Assembly: GCA_030432755.1 (NCBI GenBank)
Contig: JAUILZ010000027.1
Span: 1 to 39,581, forward strand
Reading direction: 5' to 3'
DNA length: 39,581 nt
Source: Gammaproteobacteria bacterium
Lineage (GTDB): Bacteria > Pseudomonadota > Gammaproteobacteria > Arenicellales > Poriferihabitantaceae
Positions 23,961 through 32,515 of this stretch are shown piece by piece. Below the pieces are notes generated by a model. It did not search any database, was not told the DNA's origin, and saw only the letters and a list, made by a program, of their open reading frames with translations. The position numbers and the translations under genes are program-made. The number at the start of each line of letters is the position of its first letter. Positions within the stretch are counted from its first letter, which is position 1.

Positions 23961-24875
23961 ATGAAGATACTGGTCATGGGTAGCGGCGGCGTCGGCGGCT
24001 GGTACGGCGCGCGCCTGGCGCGCGCGGGACACGCCGTGACATTCGTCGCCCGTGGCGCGCACCTGGCCGCGATTCAGGACCAGGGTCTCATCATCCGTTC
24101 CGCCGTGGAGGGCGAGTGGCGGGTGGACTGCCGCGCGCTGGAGCGCGTCGAACCCGGCGAGACCGCCGACCTCGTACTGGTCTGCGTCAAGTCACCGGAT
24201 ACCGCGGAGGCCGCCGCCCTGGTGGCGCCCGCGGTGGGACCGGATAGCGTGGTCCTGTCGCTCCAGAACGGCGTCGACAACGAGGAGAAGCTGCAATCGC
24301 TGCTGCCTCCCTGCCACCTCATGGGTGGGGTGGCGTATATCTTCGCCAATATCGAGGAACCCGGCGTCATCGCCCATCACCAGTTCGGCAGCATCGTCAT
24401 CGGTGACGTGGGCGGCGGTGTGTCGCCCGTGGCGCAGCGCATCGGCGCCGCGTTTACCGGGGCCGGCATCGACTGCCGCGTCGACGCCGACATCACCTCG
24501 GTGCTATGGCAGAAGTACGTGTTCCTGGTGGCGCTGTCAGGGGTCTCCGCGGCCACCCGGCAACCACTCGGCGTCATTCGCGAAATCCCGGAAACCCGCG
24601 CCGTGTGGCAGCGCCAGGTCGACGAACTACTGGCGCTGGCGGCGGCAATGGAAATCACACTCCCGCACGACATGGCCGAGCGCTGCGCGAGCCTTCTCGA
24701 GTCTTTGGGGCCGGACAACTTCGCCTCGCTCTACCACGACCTGGCAAACGGCAAACCACTGGAACTGGAGGCGCTGCACGGGCATGCGGCGCGCCTGGCC
24801 GCGGAGCATGGCGTCCCGGCGCCAACGGTGTCCACTGTATACGGCATCCTCAAGGCCCAGGCACCGGCGCGCTGA
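23961..24875 (+). CDS. panE: 2-dehydropantoate 2-reductase
   Basis: This 304-residue NADPH-dependent enzyme reduces ketopantoate to pantoate in coenzyme A synthesis. The N-terminal nucleotide loop VMGSGGVGGWYGARLA is clear. The catalytic Lys lies in LWQKYVFLVALSG, and the C-terminal helical domain ends with the N-x-x-x-S-region equivalent FASLYHDLANGKPLELEAL. It lies 21 bases after the globin and may be read through from it. PanE-like paralogues of uncertain substrate exist, so the gene name is slightly less certain than the family. Confidence 0.88.
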   Translation: MKILVMGSGGVGGWYGARLARAGHAVTFVARGAHLAAIQDQGLIIRSAVEGEWRVDCRALERVEPGETADLVLVCVKSPDTAEAAALVAPAVGPDSVVLSLQNGVDNEEKLQSLLPPCHLMGGVAYIFANIEEPGVIAHHQFGSIVIGDVGGGVSPVAQRIGAAFTGAGIDCRVDADITSVLWQKYVFLVALSGVSAATRQPLGVIREIPETRAVWQRQVDELLALAAAMEITLPHDMAERCASLLESLGPDNFASLYHDLANGKPLELEALHGHAARLAAEHGVPAPTVSTVYGILKAQAPAR

Positions 24876-24903
24876 ACCCGGAGTAACCGGTCAGATCAGG
24901 ATA

Positions 24904-26748
24904 TCAGTTGGAACGGCGCAGGAACTGGCGCGCCAGGCTGCACTGGGCGCCGGTCAGTTCGGTGCGGTCCGGGCCGCTCCGCTCACCCATGAGATTGCGC
25001 CCGCCGGGAGCATGGCTGCCGTCGTTGGCGAGCACGTGGAACAGCTCATGGGCGAGGGTCACGGGCAGGTCGCGGGCGCCCTGCATGACCCAGACCGAAT
25101 CGGTCAACCATGGTCTTGTACTGGTATTGCCGGGGCCGAATGCCTCCGCGTCAAAGGGAACCGCCATCCGGGTGTCGCGGGCAAAGAACACGCTGATGGC
25201 AGGCGCCGACGGGGAATCCATGGTGCCGCGCAGGGTGCGCGCGCCGCCGGTGGACAGGTCCCGCAGGTAATCGCTGCCCGAGAAACGCGAAGCCGCGCGC
25301 ACAGCAATATCGAGATCACATTGCGAGAGAATGGCCGCCGCCTCGTTCGCTGCCGCAAGGATATCTTCGGACTCCCAACCGGGTTCCAGGATACGGATAT
25401 CGAGAGACACGGTGTTTGGCGAGGTACCGGCTGGTTCGTCCAGTGGAATCGTCTCCCAGTCGATGCGAGCGCTGTCCGCCAGGGAATCCGGGATGACGCC
25501 GAGACCCACGGCAGCGGGCGCTGGCGGATCCACGGCGCGGGCGCCGATGGCCGCCTTCAACGCGGCGGTGTCCATTTCCGGCTCCGCGGACAGGAGCCGG
25601 GCGGCGAGCGCAGCGAGTCGCGAAACCGCGTAGCTCGACCCCGATACCGTGATCGACTCGCCATCGAAGCCGGTCACCGTCATGCCTTCGGCGGGCAGCA
25701 GGTAGTCGACCGTGAGTATGCCGGTGTTGCTGCCCCGGGCGGGACGGAGAAAGTCATCCGAAGAACTCACCACCAGCATGTTGTCGAGTTCGAGCGCCGC
25801 GGGGTACAGCGGCTCGATATCGATGTCGCGCCCGTTGTTGCCCGCGGAGACGATGAAGAGTATTTGCGGCTGGCCTGCCGCCGCTTGTCCAAAGGCCTGC
25901 CAGTCCGCCTCCCGGTTACTGCCGAGGGGCATGCCGACGATACGCAACCCGAGAGCGGCCGCATGCTCGACGAGGTCCGCCATGCGGGTCATGTCCGGAC
26001 GTGGATAGCGGTAACTCACGAGGCCAGCTCCGGGCGCCTCCGCGAGCAGCAGCGAGGCCGTGCGCGTACCATGTCGCTGCACGAAAAACGGCGATGCCGC
26101 CGGGTTGGCATCGAAGGGGCGCGGATCTATGTCCCAGAAATCGTAGCCGGCAGGTTCGCCGTTATCGCCATTGAAGAGACGGTCGCGAATTTCCGGCAAC
26201 AGGTAGTTGACCCCGGCATCCACCATGCCAACGGGGAGCAAAGATCCATCGACAGCGGAGTCCGGCACGGGAATCGGCGGGTCGAGGGGTTCACTGGTCA
26301 TGACATCAAAACCCGCGCCCAGTCGTTCCAGGGAGGACACTGCGCCGTCCTGGTAAACCAATCGGCGAACCTCGGCGAGATTGCAACCATCGGCGACGCC
26401 GAAGAACTCCCGCGGCCGATCTTCGCTATCCCTGGTCTCCATCAGCCATCGCACGGTCTCTCCGGGACCGCGGAGGCGGTCGATGCGAACCGTTTCTCCT
26501 CCTGGAAAAGTCAGCACTGCACGCTGGCCCACTTCCCTTCCCCTGGCGATCACCGGTTCCGAAGTGCGCGAGGCGATTTCCCATGATTGGGGCGCACCGG
26601 GAGGCCAGTCCCCGGTACCGGCGCATACCTCCATCAACCACCCGGCCAGCTCGTCGATGGGCACGGGAGAGTCTTCCGCCCTGACTTGAAAACCCGTCAC
26701 CAGCAGCAGGAAGCACAATCCTGGCAGCCACTTCCGCAAATAAATCAT
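24904..26748 (-). CDS. Secreted protein with subtilase (S8) domain and C-terminal zincin-like domain
   Basis: This 614-residue protein has a Sec signal peptide (MIYLRKWLPGLCFLLLVTG..., cleavage near RAE). The subtilase core keeps Asp177 (MVDAGVN), His226 (RHGTRTASLL), the oxyanion Asn304 (SAGNNGRD) and Ser372 in GSSYA, so the triad looks intact, although the usual Pro after GTSMA is Val. After ~120 residues a second domain carries His567-Glu-x-x-His571, a downstream His579, and a Met-turn-like RNLMGE (Met587). That is the pattern of zinc endopeptidases, with third-ligand spacing two residues longer than classic metzincins. GGAGG precedes the ATG, which overlaps the HNH stop (ATGA). The two-protease fusion is unusual. 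Substrate is unknown. Confidence 0.85.
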   Translation of the reverse strand: MIYLRKWLPGLCFLLLVTGFQVRAEDSPVPIDELAGWLMEVCAGTGDWPPGAPQSWEIASRTSEPVIARGREVGQRAVLTFPGGETVRIDRLRGPGETVRWLMETRDSEDRPREFFGVADGCNLAEVRRLVYQDGAVSSLERLGAGFDVMTSEPLDPPIPVPDSAVDGSLLPVGMVDAGVNYLLPEIRDRLFNGDNGEPAGYDFWDIDPRPFDANPAASPFFVQRHGTRTASLLLAEAPGAGLVSYRYPRPDMTRMADLVEHAAALGLRIVGMPLGSNREADWQAFGQAAAGQPQILFIVSAGNNGRDIDIEPLYPAALELDNMLVVSSSDDFLRPARGSNTGILTVDYLLPAEGMTVTGFDGESITVSGSSYAVSRLAALAARLLSAEPEMDTAALKAAIGARAVDPPAPAAVGLGVIPDSLADSARIDWETIPLDEPAGTSPNTVSLDIRILEPGWESEDILAAANEAAAILSQCDLDIAVRAASRFSGSDYLRDLSTGGARTLRGTMDSPSAPAISVFFARDTRMAVPFDAEAFGPGNTSTRPWLTDSVWVMQGARDLPVTLAHELFHVLANDGSHAPGGRNLMGERSGPDRTELTGAQCSLARQFLRRSN

Positions 26749-27050
26749 GCCTCCTCCCCCGTTCCGATTTTCTGCCGGGCGGACCACGCCACGTGGCGTT
26801 CCAGCGCCGGGTCCGCGAGTATCGCCTCGCGGCTACTGAACCGCGTGGCCAGCGTTACCTCGTCGTACAGGCGGTGCAGGCCGCGGTGACAGGGTCGGCA
26901 AATATAGATGCCCTGGCCACGTTCGTCGCGGGTAAACAACCGGCGATAGCGCGGCCGCCTGTGCAGCTTGCGCGGCACCAGGTGATGGAACGTGAGATCC
27001 CTGCGGCAACCGCAAAGTGCGCAGGGAGCAGGATTCGACTGCCTTGCCAT
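26745..27050 (-). CDS. HNH-endonuclease-fold protein
   Basis: This 101-residue cytoplasmic protein has a zinc-ribbon HNH core: Cys10-x2-Cys13, FHHLVPRKLH (His22/His23), and Cys51-x2-Cys54 followed by HRGLHR. It is small and basic. The open frame continues upstream to 27413, but that part is unlike any protein, so I start at the ATG at 27050. Its TGA overlaps the ATG of the secreted protease. HNH proteins of this size may nick DNA or simply be zinc-binding factors; activity is not shown. Confidence 0.8.
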   Translation of the reverse strand: MARQSNPAPCALCGCRRDLTFHHLVPRKLHRRPRYRRLFTRDERGQGIYICRPCHRGLHRLYDEVTLATRFSSREAILADPALERHVAWSARQKIGTGEEA

Positions 27051-27208
27051 CACGCGAGTATATGCCGAAGCCTTCGATGGCCGCGTGGCGCCCGGCGTGT
27101 GCCGGGACAGGGCAGTTGCGTCACCGCGACTTCGATCCCGGGATGCCCTTCGTCGACGGTTACCTGACCTACCTCGGGGTGTATTTCGCAGTGCTTGCGT
27201 GCGCGGGA

Positions 27209-28675
27209 TCAACCCACGGTGGCCGTGGACAGCAGCCACAGTCCGAAGCCTGTATACGCCACCATGAGCAGCGCAAGCGGCACCTGGCTGCGGGTGGCGT
27301 TGAAGAGTGGCCGCTCCGTGCCACGCAGGATGTCGAGCGCGATCAGGTGCGCCACCGTGATGCCGACCACGTGGCCGATGACGATGACCGCGGTCTGGAA
27401 TCCCCACACCCATACCACGTCGTGGATGTTGTTGAGGAACGAGACCGTAACGTGGAAATCCGGCCGAAGGCCCAGCAGGTTCCAGCCGCGGGAGAACGGG
27501 TCACTGTACAGTTCGAGCGCGTACTGCCCGTTTACCAGTAGAAGCGTGGTGTAGTGGGCGATGTGAAATGCCACCGCGATGGGAACGATGGAATAGACCA
27601 GCCGGCCGCTTGCCGCGCGAAATCCGCTGCCCCTGCCGGTATACCCCGGGATGCCACGAAGACCCAGCCAGACGGTCGAGAAATACAACGTCGCGAGAAC
27701 GACGAACGCCGCTGCAAGTCCCAGCGTACTCGCGCCTGTCACCGCGCTGCGACCGGGATGCTCCAACGGATTGACGCCGATGAACCCGAGCCAGGCGAAG
27801 GTTTCCGAGAGCCCGTCGAAGGAGCTGGTGCTGAGCGTCAATAACACGAACAGTACACCGCTGGGCGGCAATGGATCGCGCGCGAGAAACCCTTGCCCCG
27901 GCCAGCCGAGCACCAGGTGGGTTCGCTGGCTGGTCGCATCGCGTTCCCGGCGCAACGGCGCACAGTCTCCCACCAGGCGAAAGAAGATGGAGAATATCTC
28001 GCCGCGCCGGGTCCACTCGCGGTAGCCGAAGAGCAATATTCCGCCAAGGCTGAGCAGCCAGTAGACGCTCACCGCCACAGCGAGCCGCCTGGGATCCTCT
28101 GGCGCGGTATACACCAGCTCGAACCAGGCGAAGGCGAAGAACAGCACGATCGCGGGGGCGTAGCCCAGCTTCTCCGGCAATTTGAACGGCGCTCCGCGAC
28201 CCCCGGCCAGGCGGCGCAGCAGCGCCACCGGGGCGATCCAGGGATTGAACCAGCGCCACAGGTCGCCGACGAGAAACTGCAGCAGGGTGAAGCCCACCCA
28301 CCAGAGTGTCCAGATCGTGAGCGGAAGCGGATTGGCGAGCGGATCACTGGTGCCGGCGAAACCCGCCGCCAGCAGGGACAGCATCCCGCAGAAACCCAGC
28401 AGGCCGGGTATCAGCGCAGACACTCGAGGTAGCGGTAACAACATCAACTTCGCTGCCGCCAGCCGGAACAGCCACGCATCCGGCAACGCCGCCAGCAGCA
28501 GGAAAGAGGCCAGAACAGCCAGCGTGCCGCCGGTGATGGCATAGCCGGTTGGTAGCAGCAGGACGAGCCCACGCTCCGCGCTGTGTCCCATGACTATTCC
28601 AGGAGCCAGAAGCAATACCGGAAGCCATGCCATCAATCGGCAGGCGGCAGGCATGGTCATGCAGGAAGGCATCAT
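27209..28675 (-). CDS. Polytopic membrane protein, possibly of the family labelled fenitrothion hydrolase
   Basis: This 488-residue protein has roughly ten to twelve hydrophobic helices. A signal-like first segment contains MAWLPVLLLAPGIVMGHSAERG. Conserved-looking loops include FLVGDLWRWFNPW, PGQGFLARDP and TLSTSSFDGLSET. I recall proteins of this type annotated as fenitrothion hydrolase; that name says little about true function, and I see no catalytic motif. Several ATGs lie within the first 15 codons, so the exact start is open. It lies ~158 bases upstream of the HNH gene on the same strand. Confidence 0.65.
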   Translation of the reverse strand: MMPSCMTMPAACRLMAWLPVLLLAPGIVMGHSAERGLVLLLPTGYAITGGTLAVLASFLLLAALPDAWLFRLAAAKLMLLPLPRVSALIPGLLGFCGMLSLLAAGFAGTSDPLANPLPLTIWTLWWVGFTLLQFLVGDLWRWFNPWIAPVALLRRLAGGRGAPFKLPEKLGYAPAIVLFFAFAWFELVYTAPEDPRRLAVAVSVYWLLSLGGILLFGYREWTRRGEIFSIFFRLVGDCAPLRRERDATSQRTHLVLGWPGQGFLARDPLPPSGVLFVLLTLSTSSFDGLSETFAWLGFIGVNPLEHPGRSAVTGASTLGLAAAFVVLATLYFSTVWLGLRGIPGYTGRGSGFRAASGRLVYSIVPIAVAFHIAHYTTLLLVNGQYALELYSDPFSRGWNLLGLRPDFHVTVSFLNNIHDVVWVWGFQTAVIVIGHVVGITVAHLIALDILRGTERPLFNATRSQVPLALLMVAYTGFGLWLLSTATVG

Positions 28676-28705
28676 CCTTTCGATCGGCGAATCAGGGTGG
28701 CGGGC

Positions 28706-28724
28706 GTGGCCGGGGTTCGGCCAC
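28706..28724. repeat. Hairpin GTGGCCG-N5-CGGCCAC before pncA
   Basis: A perfect 7-bp stem with GGGTT loop lies 12 bases before a TACAAT -10-like element (28736-28741) and ~47 bases before the nicotinamidase ATG. It may be a protein-binding site or simply a GC-rich hairpin. Confidence 0.3.
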
Positions 28725-28770
28725 GGGCGCTGGGTTACAATGGCCGCCGGCCCCTCCCCTGCAACCAGAC

Positions 28771-29388
28771 ATGACCGAGCCCAGCGATACCGCGCTCATT
28801 GTAATTGATGTGCAGAACGACTTTTGCCCTGGCGGCGCGCTCGCGGTGGCGGGCGGCGACGAGGTCGTGCCGGTGATCAACACGCTGATGCAGAACTACG
28901 ACAGCGTCGTGTTCACCCAGGACTGGCATCCGTCGGATCACGTGAGTTTCGCAGCCAATCACGAAGATGCCGAACCCTTCAGCAGCATCGACCTCCAGTA
29001 TGGCGCGCAGACACTATGGCCGGTGCACTGCGTCCAGGGCAGCGCGGGCGCCGATTTCCATGCCGACCTCGATACCGGGCGTGCGCAGATGGTGGTGCGC
29101 AAGGGATTCCGCGCCGGGATCGACAGCTATTCTGCGTTCTTCGAGAACGACCGCCAGACCGTCACCGGGCTGCACGGCTACCTGGTCAACCGTGGTATCT
29201 CCAGCGTCGTGCTGACCGGTCTCGCGACGGATTATTGCGTCGCCTGGTCGGCGCTGGACGCCGCCCGCCTGGGCCTCGACACCACCGTGGTGCTGGGCGC
29301 CTGTCGCGCCATCGATCTCGAGGGATCGCTGGCGAAGCAGATCGACGCCATGCGTCACGCTGGCGTGGTGCTGCGGGATTCACTCTGA
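28771..29388 (+). CDS. pncA: Nicotinamidase
   Basis: This 205-residue cytoplasmic enzyme hydrolyses nicotinamide to nicotinate in NAD salvage. The catalytic triad is visible as Asp13 (VIDVQNDF), Lys111 (VVRKGF) and Cys156 (ATDYCVAW). The metal ligands Asp51, His53 and His57 lie in QDWHPSDHVSF. The length is typical. A TACAAT promoter element lies ~30 bases before the ATG at 28771. The frame extends upstream but is not enzyme-like there. The amidotransferase gene follows after 36 bases. Confidence 0.93.
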   Translation: MTEPSDTALIVIDVQNDFCPGGALAVAGGDEVVPVINTLMQNYDSVVFTQDWHPSDHVSFAANHEDAEPFSSIDLQYGAQTLWPVHCVQGSAGADFHADLDTGRAQMVVRKGFRAGIDSYSAFFENDRQTVTGLHGYLVNRGISSVVLTGLATDYCVAWSALDAARLGLDTTVVLGACRAIDLEGSLAKQIDAMRHAGVVLRDSL

Positions 29389-29424
29389 CCGTCTGCCAGC
29401 AAGCACCGAGCCGGATCGATCACC

Positions 29425-30168
29425 ATGCGTTTCCTCGTCTTCCAGCATATCGACTGCGAGCACCCGGGTATCTTCCGCGACCTGATGACCTCGGCCGGCA
29501 TCGCCTGGGACGCGGTGGAGCTCGATGCCGGCGACCCCATCCCGGCGTTTGACGACTACGATGCGCTGCTGGTCATGGGAGGCCCCATGGACGTCTGGCA
29601 GACCGACGAACATCCCTGGTTGATCACGGAAACGACGGCAATCCGCCAATGGGTCGCCGGCGGCAACCCCTATCTCGGCTTCTGCCTCGGCCACCAGCTA
29701 CTGGCCAGGGCCATGGGCGGCGAAGTGGAACCGGCCACGGAACCGGAGATCGGCATCCTGCCGGTGCAGCTCACCGATGACGGACGCGAGCACTGGTTTT
29801 TCAGGGGCTGTGACGCGGAGATCATGAGCCTGCAATGGCATTCCGCCGAGGTTACCGGGCTACCAGCCGGCGGCATCATCCTGGCGCGCTCCGATGCCTG
29901 CGCGGTCAACGCCCTGGCGGTGGGAGACAACGCGGTGTCGGTGCAGTTTCATATCGAAATGACAGACACCACGGTGGCCGAATGGGGGGCGATACCGGAA
30001 TACGCGGCGGCGCTGGAACAAGCGCTGGGCGCGGGTGCGCTGGGGACCATGGATAGCGAGGCGCGGCAGTACCGGTCTGATTTTCGCGCCACCTCGGAAA
30101 CGCTGTTTCAGAATTTTCTCGGCCGGGTGAACCGGTCGCGCGAGCGCGACGGTCAAACCCCCACGTAG
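29425..30168 (+). CDS. Class I glutamine amidotransferase domain protein
   Basis: This 247-residue free-standing GATase has nucleophile Cys87 (LGFCLGHQLLA) and the His176/Glu178 pair (VQFHIEMT). The oxyanion segment is VMGGPMDVW. It resembles the GuaA-type free amidotransferases annotated as GMP-synthase-like, but has no synthetase domain, so the acceptor is unknown. Its 3' end overlaps the convergent livF end by 16 bases (30153-30168). It probably shares transcription with pncA. Confidence 0.88.
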   Translation: MRFLVFQHIDCEHPGIFRDLMTSAGIAWDAVELDAGDPIPAFDDYDALLVMGGPMDVWQTDEHPWLITETTAIRQWVAGGNPYLGFCLGHQLLARAMGGEVEPATEPEIGILPVQLTDDGREHWFFRGCDAEIMSLQWHSAEVTGLPAGGIILARSDACAVNALAVGDNAVSVQFHIEMTDTTVAEWGAIPEYAAALEQALGAGALGTMDSEARQYRSDFRATSETLFQNFLGRVNRSRERDGQTPT

Positions 30169-30848
30169 CGCTGCAGAAGGCCAGGGTCCGCTCCGAGCAC
30201 ATCGCTCGTAACCACTGCCTGCAACGCACCATTCTCGAGAAACGCAACCCGGTCCGCCACGGGCATCACCGCCTCCACCCGCTGCTCCACCAGCAGTATC
30301 GCCACGCCGTTCCGTCGTAGTGCCCTTACCGCCTGGCGAATGCCGTTGATCATGCTTGGCATGAGGCCCTCGGTGGGTTCGTCCAGCAGCAGGACGGAAG
30401 GCCGCAGGCAGAGCGCCCGAGCCATGGCGAGCATCTGCTGTTCGCCGCCGCTCAGTGTTCCGGACACCTGGCCAAGACGTTCGGCCAGTACCGGGAACAG
30501 GCCAAGGACGTCGTCCATCGCCTCGCGTTCGCCACCACCGGCGAGCAATCCGATCTCCAGGTTCTCGGCCACTGTCAGCTCGGCGAACAGGCGCCGGCCC
30601 TGGGGCACGTAGCCGATCCCGCGGCGCGGAATTTCGTGCGCCGCCAGGCGGCCGATGTCCTCGCCGTCCAGGCGGATCTCTCCGCTGTGCCGGACCTGCC
30701 CCATCACGCTCCGTAGAAGCGTGGTCTTGCCGGCGCCATTGCGGCCCAGCAGGCAAAGCATCTCCCCCGCGGACACCTCGAGATCCACGTCGTGCAGCAC
30801 CCGCACGTTGCCGTGAAAGCTGCACAGCCGCTCGAGCGAGAGGGTCAC
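30153..30848 (-). CDS. livF: ABC transporter ATPase, LivF type
   Basis: This 231-residue nucleotide-binding subunit has Walker A GRNGAGKTT, signature LSGGEQQ, Walker B VLLLDEPTEGL and switch His in VEQRVE. It is the last gene of the branched-chain-amino-acid-type importer. Its ATG overlaps the livG stop by four bases (ATGA). Confidence 0.93.
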   Translation of the reverse strand: MTLSLERLCSFHGNVRVLHDVDLEVSAGEMLCLLGRNGAGKTTLLRSVMGQVRHSGEIRLDGEDIGRLAAHEIPRRGIGYVPQGRRLFAELTVAENLEIGLLAGGGEREAMDDVLGLFPVLAERLGQVSGTLSGGEQQMLAMARALCLRPSVLLLDEPTEGLMPSMINGIRQAVRALRRNGVAILLVEQRVEAVMPVADRVAFLENGALQAVVTSDVLGADPGLLQRYVGV

Positions 30849-31570
30849 GCCGGTACGCCTCCACCGAGGTAGGCGGCCTGCACATCAGCGTTCTCGTGAA
30901 TCTCCGCCGGCGTACCGCTGGCGAGCACCCGGCCGCGGTCGAGTACAGTGATACGCGCCGCGAGTTCCATGACAACGGACATGTTGTGCTCGATGAGGAG
31001 CACCGTGGCGTCGCGGGCGATATCGCGAACGAGGTCGCAGAAGCGCGCGATCTCGGCATCGGACAGCCCCTGGGTGGGCTCGTCCAGGATCAGCAGGCGC
31101 GGGTCCAGCGCGAGTCCCATGGCCACCTCCAGCAGGCGCTGGTGACCATAGGCCAGGTTGCCGGCGATCTCGTCCGCGCGCTCGGCGAGGTCCACGCGCT
31201 CGAGAATCTCGCGCAGGCGTTGTTTCGTGATGCCCTGCGTGTGCACGCCGTCCGCCGCGATCGCCACGTTCTGGCGTACGCTGAGGCGCGGGTAGATGCT
31301 GGTGATCTGGAAGGTGTAGGCGATTCCCTGGCGCACGCGCCGCCAGGCCGGCAACCCGGTCACGTCCTCGCCATCAAAGCGGATCGTTCCGGCGGTGACG
31401 CCTAGGCGGCCACAGAGCAGGCTCACGAACGTCGTCTTGCCTGCGCCGTTGGGGCCGATGATGGCGTGGATCTCGCCGCGCGGAAGATCGAAGTCGACCT
31501 CGCTCACGGCCTCGAGCCCGCCGAAATGCTTGCATACGCCGCGCGCCTCCAGCAGGTTCACGGCAGCCAC
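30845..31570 (-). CDS. livG: ABC transporter ATPase, LivG type
   Basis: This 241-residue subunit has Walker A GPNGAGKTT, a degenerate signature LAYGHQRLLEVAM (the usual Ser-Gly-Gly becomes Tyr-Gly-His, as in LivG proteins), and Walker B LLILDEPTQGL. It overlaps the livM end by 13 bases and livF by four, indicating translational coupling of the whole set. Confidence 0.93.
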   Translation of the reverse strand: MAAVNLLEARGVCKHFGGLEAVSEVDFDLPRGEIHAIIGPNGAGKTTFVSLLCGRLGVTAGTIRFDGEDVTGLPAWRRVRQGIAYTFQITSIYPRLSVRQNVAIAADGVHTQGITKQRLREILERVDLAERADEIAGNLAYGHQRLLEVAMGLALDPRLLILDEPTQGLSDAEIARFCDLVRDIARDATVLLIEHNMSVVMELAARITVLDRGRVLASGTPAEIHENADVQAAYLGGGVPA

Positions 31571-32514
31571 CGGAGCCAGCGTTCACGGATCGCGCCGAGG
31601 ATGCCGCGGGGAAAGAACAGCACCAGCACCACCAGCACGATGCCGGTGACCAGCAGGTAGGCGTTGGTGAGTTCGCTGGCATAGTCCACCAGGTAGAACA
31701 TGAGGAAGGTGCCGAGCACAGGTCCCGCCACGGTGCCAGCGCCGCCAAGCAACGTATAGAGCAGCGGGTCGATGGAATACTGTATCGTGGTGAAGGACGA
31801 GCCGATATAGGCGAACATCAGCGCGTAGGCCGCGCCCGCGGCAGCGGACACTGCGCCCGACAGCAGCAATGCTTTCAGCTTGATGACGAAGGTGTGGTAA
31901 CCGAGCATGCGGGTGCGATCCTCGTTCTCGCGCACCGCCACCAGCGCGCGGCCGAAGCGTCCACGAGCCACCCACAGCAGCACCGCCATGGCGATCGCCA
32001 GCAGGATCAGCGCGAGGTTGTAGCGCGTCACCGGGTCGGTCAGCAGCCACGTGTGGCCGAACAGGGTGAAGCTGCGCGCCGCCTCGGGCATCACCAGGCC
32101 CTCGTCGCCGCGGGTCCAGGTGGTGAAATACACCGTGGCGAGATAGCCAACCTGGGAAATCATCAGGGTGACGATCATGAACGCCACCCCGGTGGTGCGC
32201 AGTGCCACCAGCCCCACCAGGAGGGCGAGCAACGCGCCGCAGGCCACTCCCAGAAGCATCGCAGACGGCACGGCCCAGCCAAGGTGATAGGCCGAAAGCC
32301 CCGCGCCATACATGCCCGCGCCAAAGAACATCGCATGGCCGAGGCTGAGGAGCCCGGTATAGCCGAACAGCAGGTTGTAGCCCATGGCGAACACCGCCAG
32401 CAGGAGGATGCGCGTCACCGCCAGTTGATGGTATTCCGGCAGCACGAACTGCAGCCCGAAGAGCGAGAGCAGTATCGCGCCGTGGAGTAACAGGGACTTC
32501 GCGCCGTCACCCAT
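31558..32514 (-). CDS. livM: ABC transporter permease, LivM type
   Basis: This 318-residue inner-membrane permease has about nine or ten helices. The motif GYNLLFGYTGLLSLGHAMFFG near residue 45 and DPLLYTLLGGAGTVAGPVLGT near residue 260 are characteristic of LivM. It lies one base after livH and overlaps livG. With LivH it forms the translocation pore. Confidence 0.93.
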   Translation of the reverse strand: MGDGAKSLLLHGAILLSLFGLQFVLPEYHQLAVTRILLLAVFAMGYNLLFGYTGLLSLGHAMFFGAGMYGAGLSAYHLGWAVPSAMLLGVACGALLALLVGLVALRTTGVAFMIVTLMISQVGYLATVYFTTWTRGDEGLVMPEAARSFTLFGHTWLLTDPVTRYNLALILLAIAMAVLLWVARGRFGRALVAVRENEDRTRMLGYHTFVIKLKALLLSGAVSAAAGAAYALMFAYIGSSFTTIQYSIDPLLYTLLGGAGTVAGPVLGTFLMFYLVDYASELTNAYLLVTGIVLVVLVLFFPRGILGAIRERWLRWLP

Positions 32515-32515
32515 G

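Noticed and set aside
24052..26586. Open frame of 844 codons on the plus strand across panE and the protease
   Set aside because: It crosses two well-supported genes in other frames and shows no protein-like segments.
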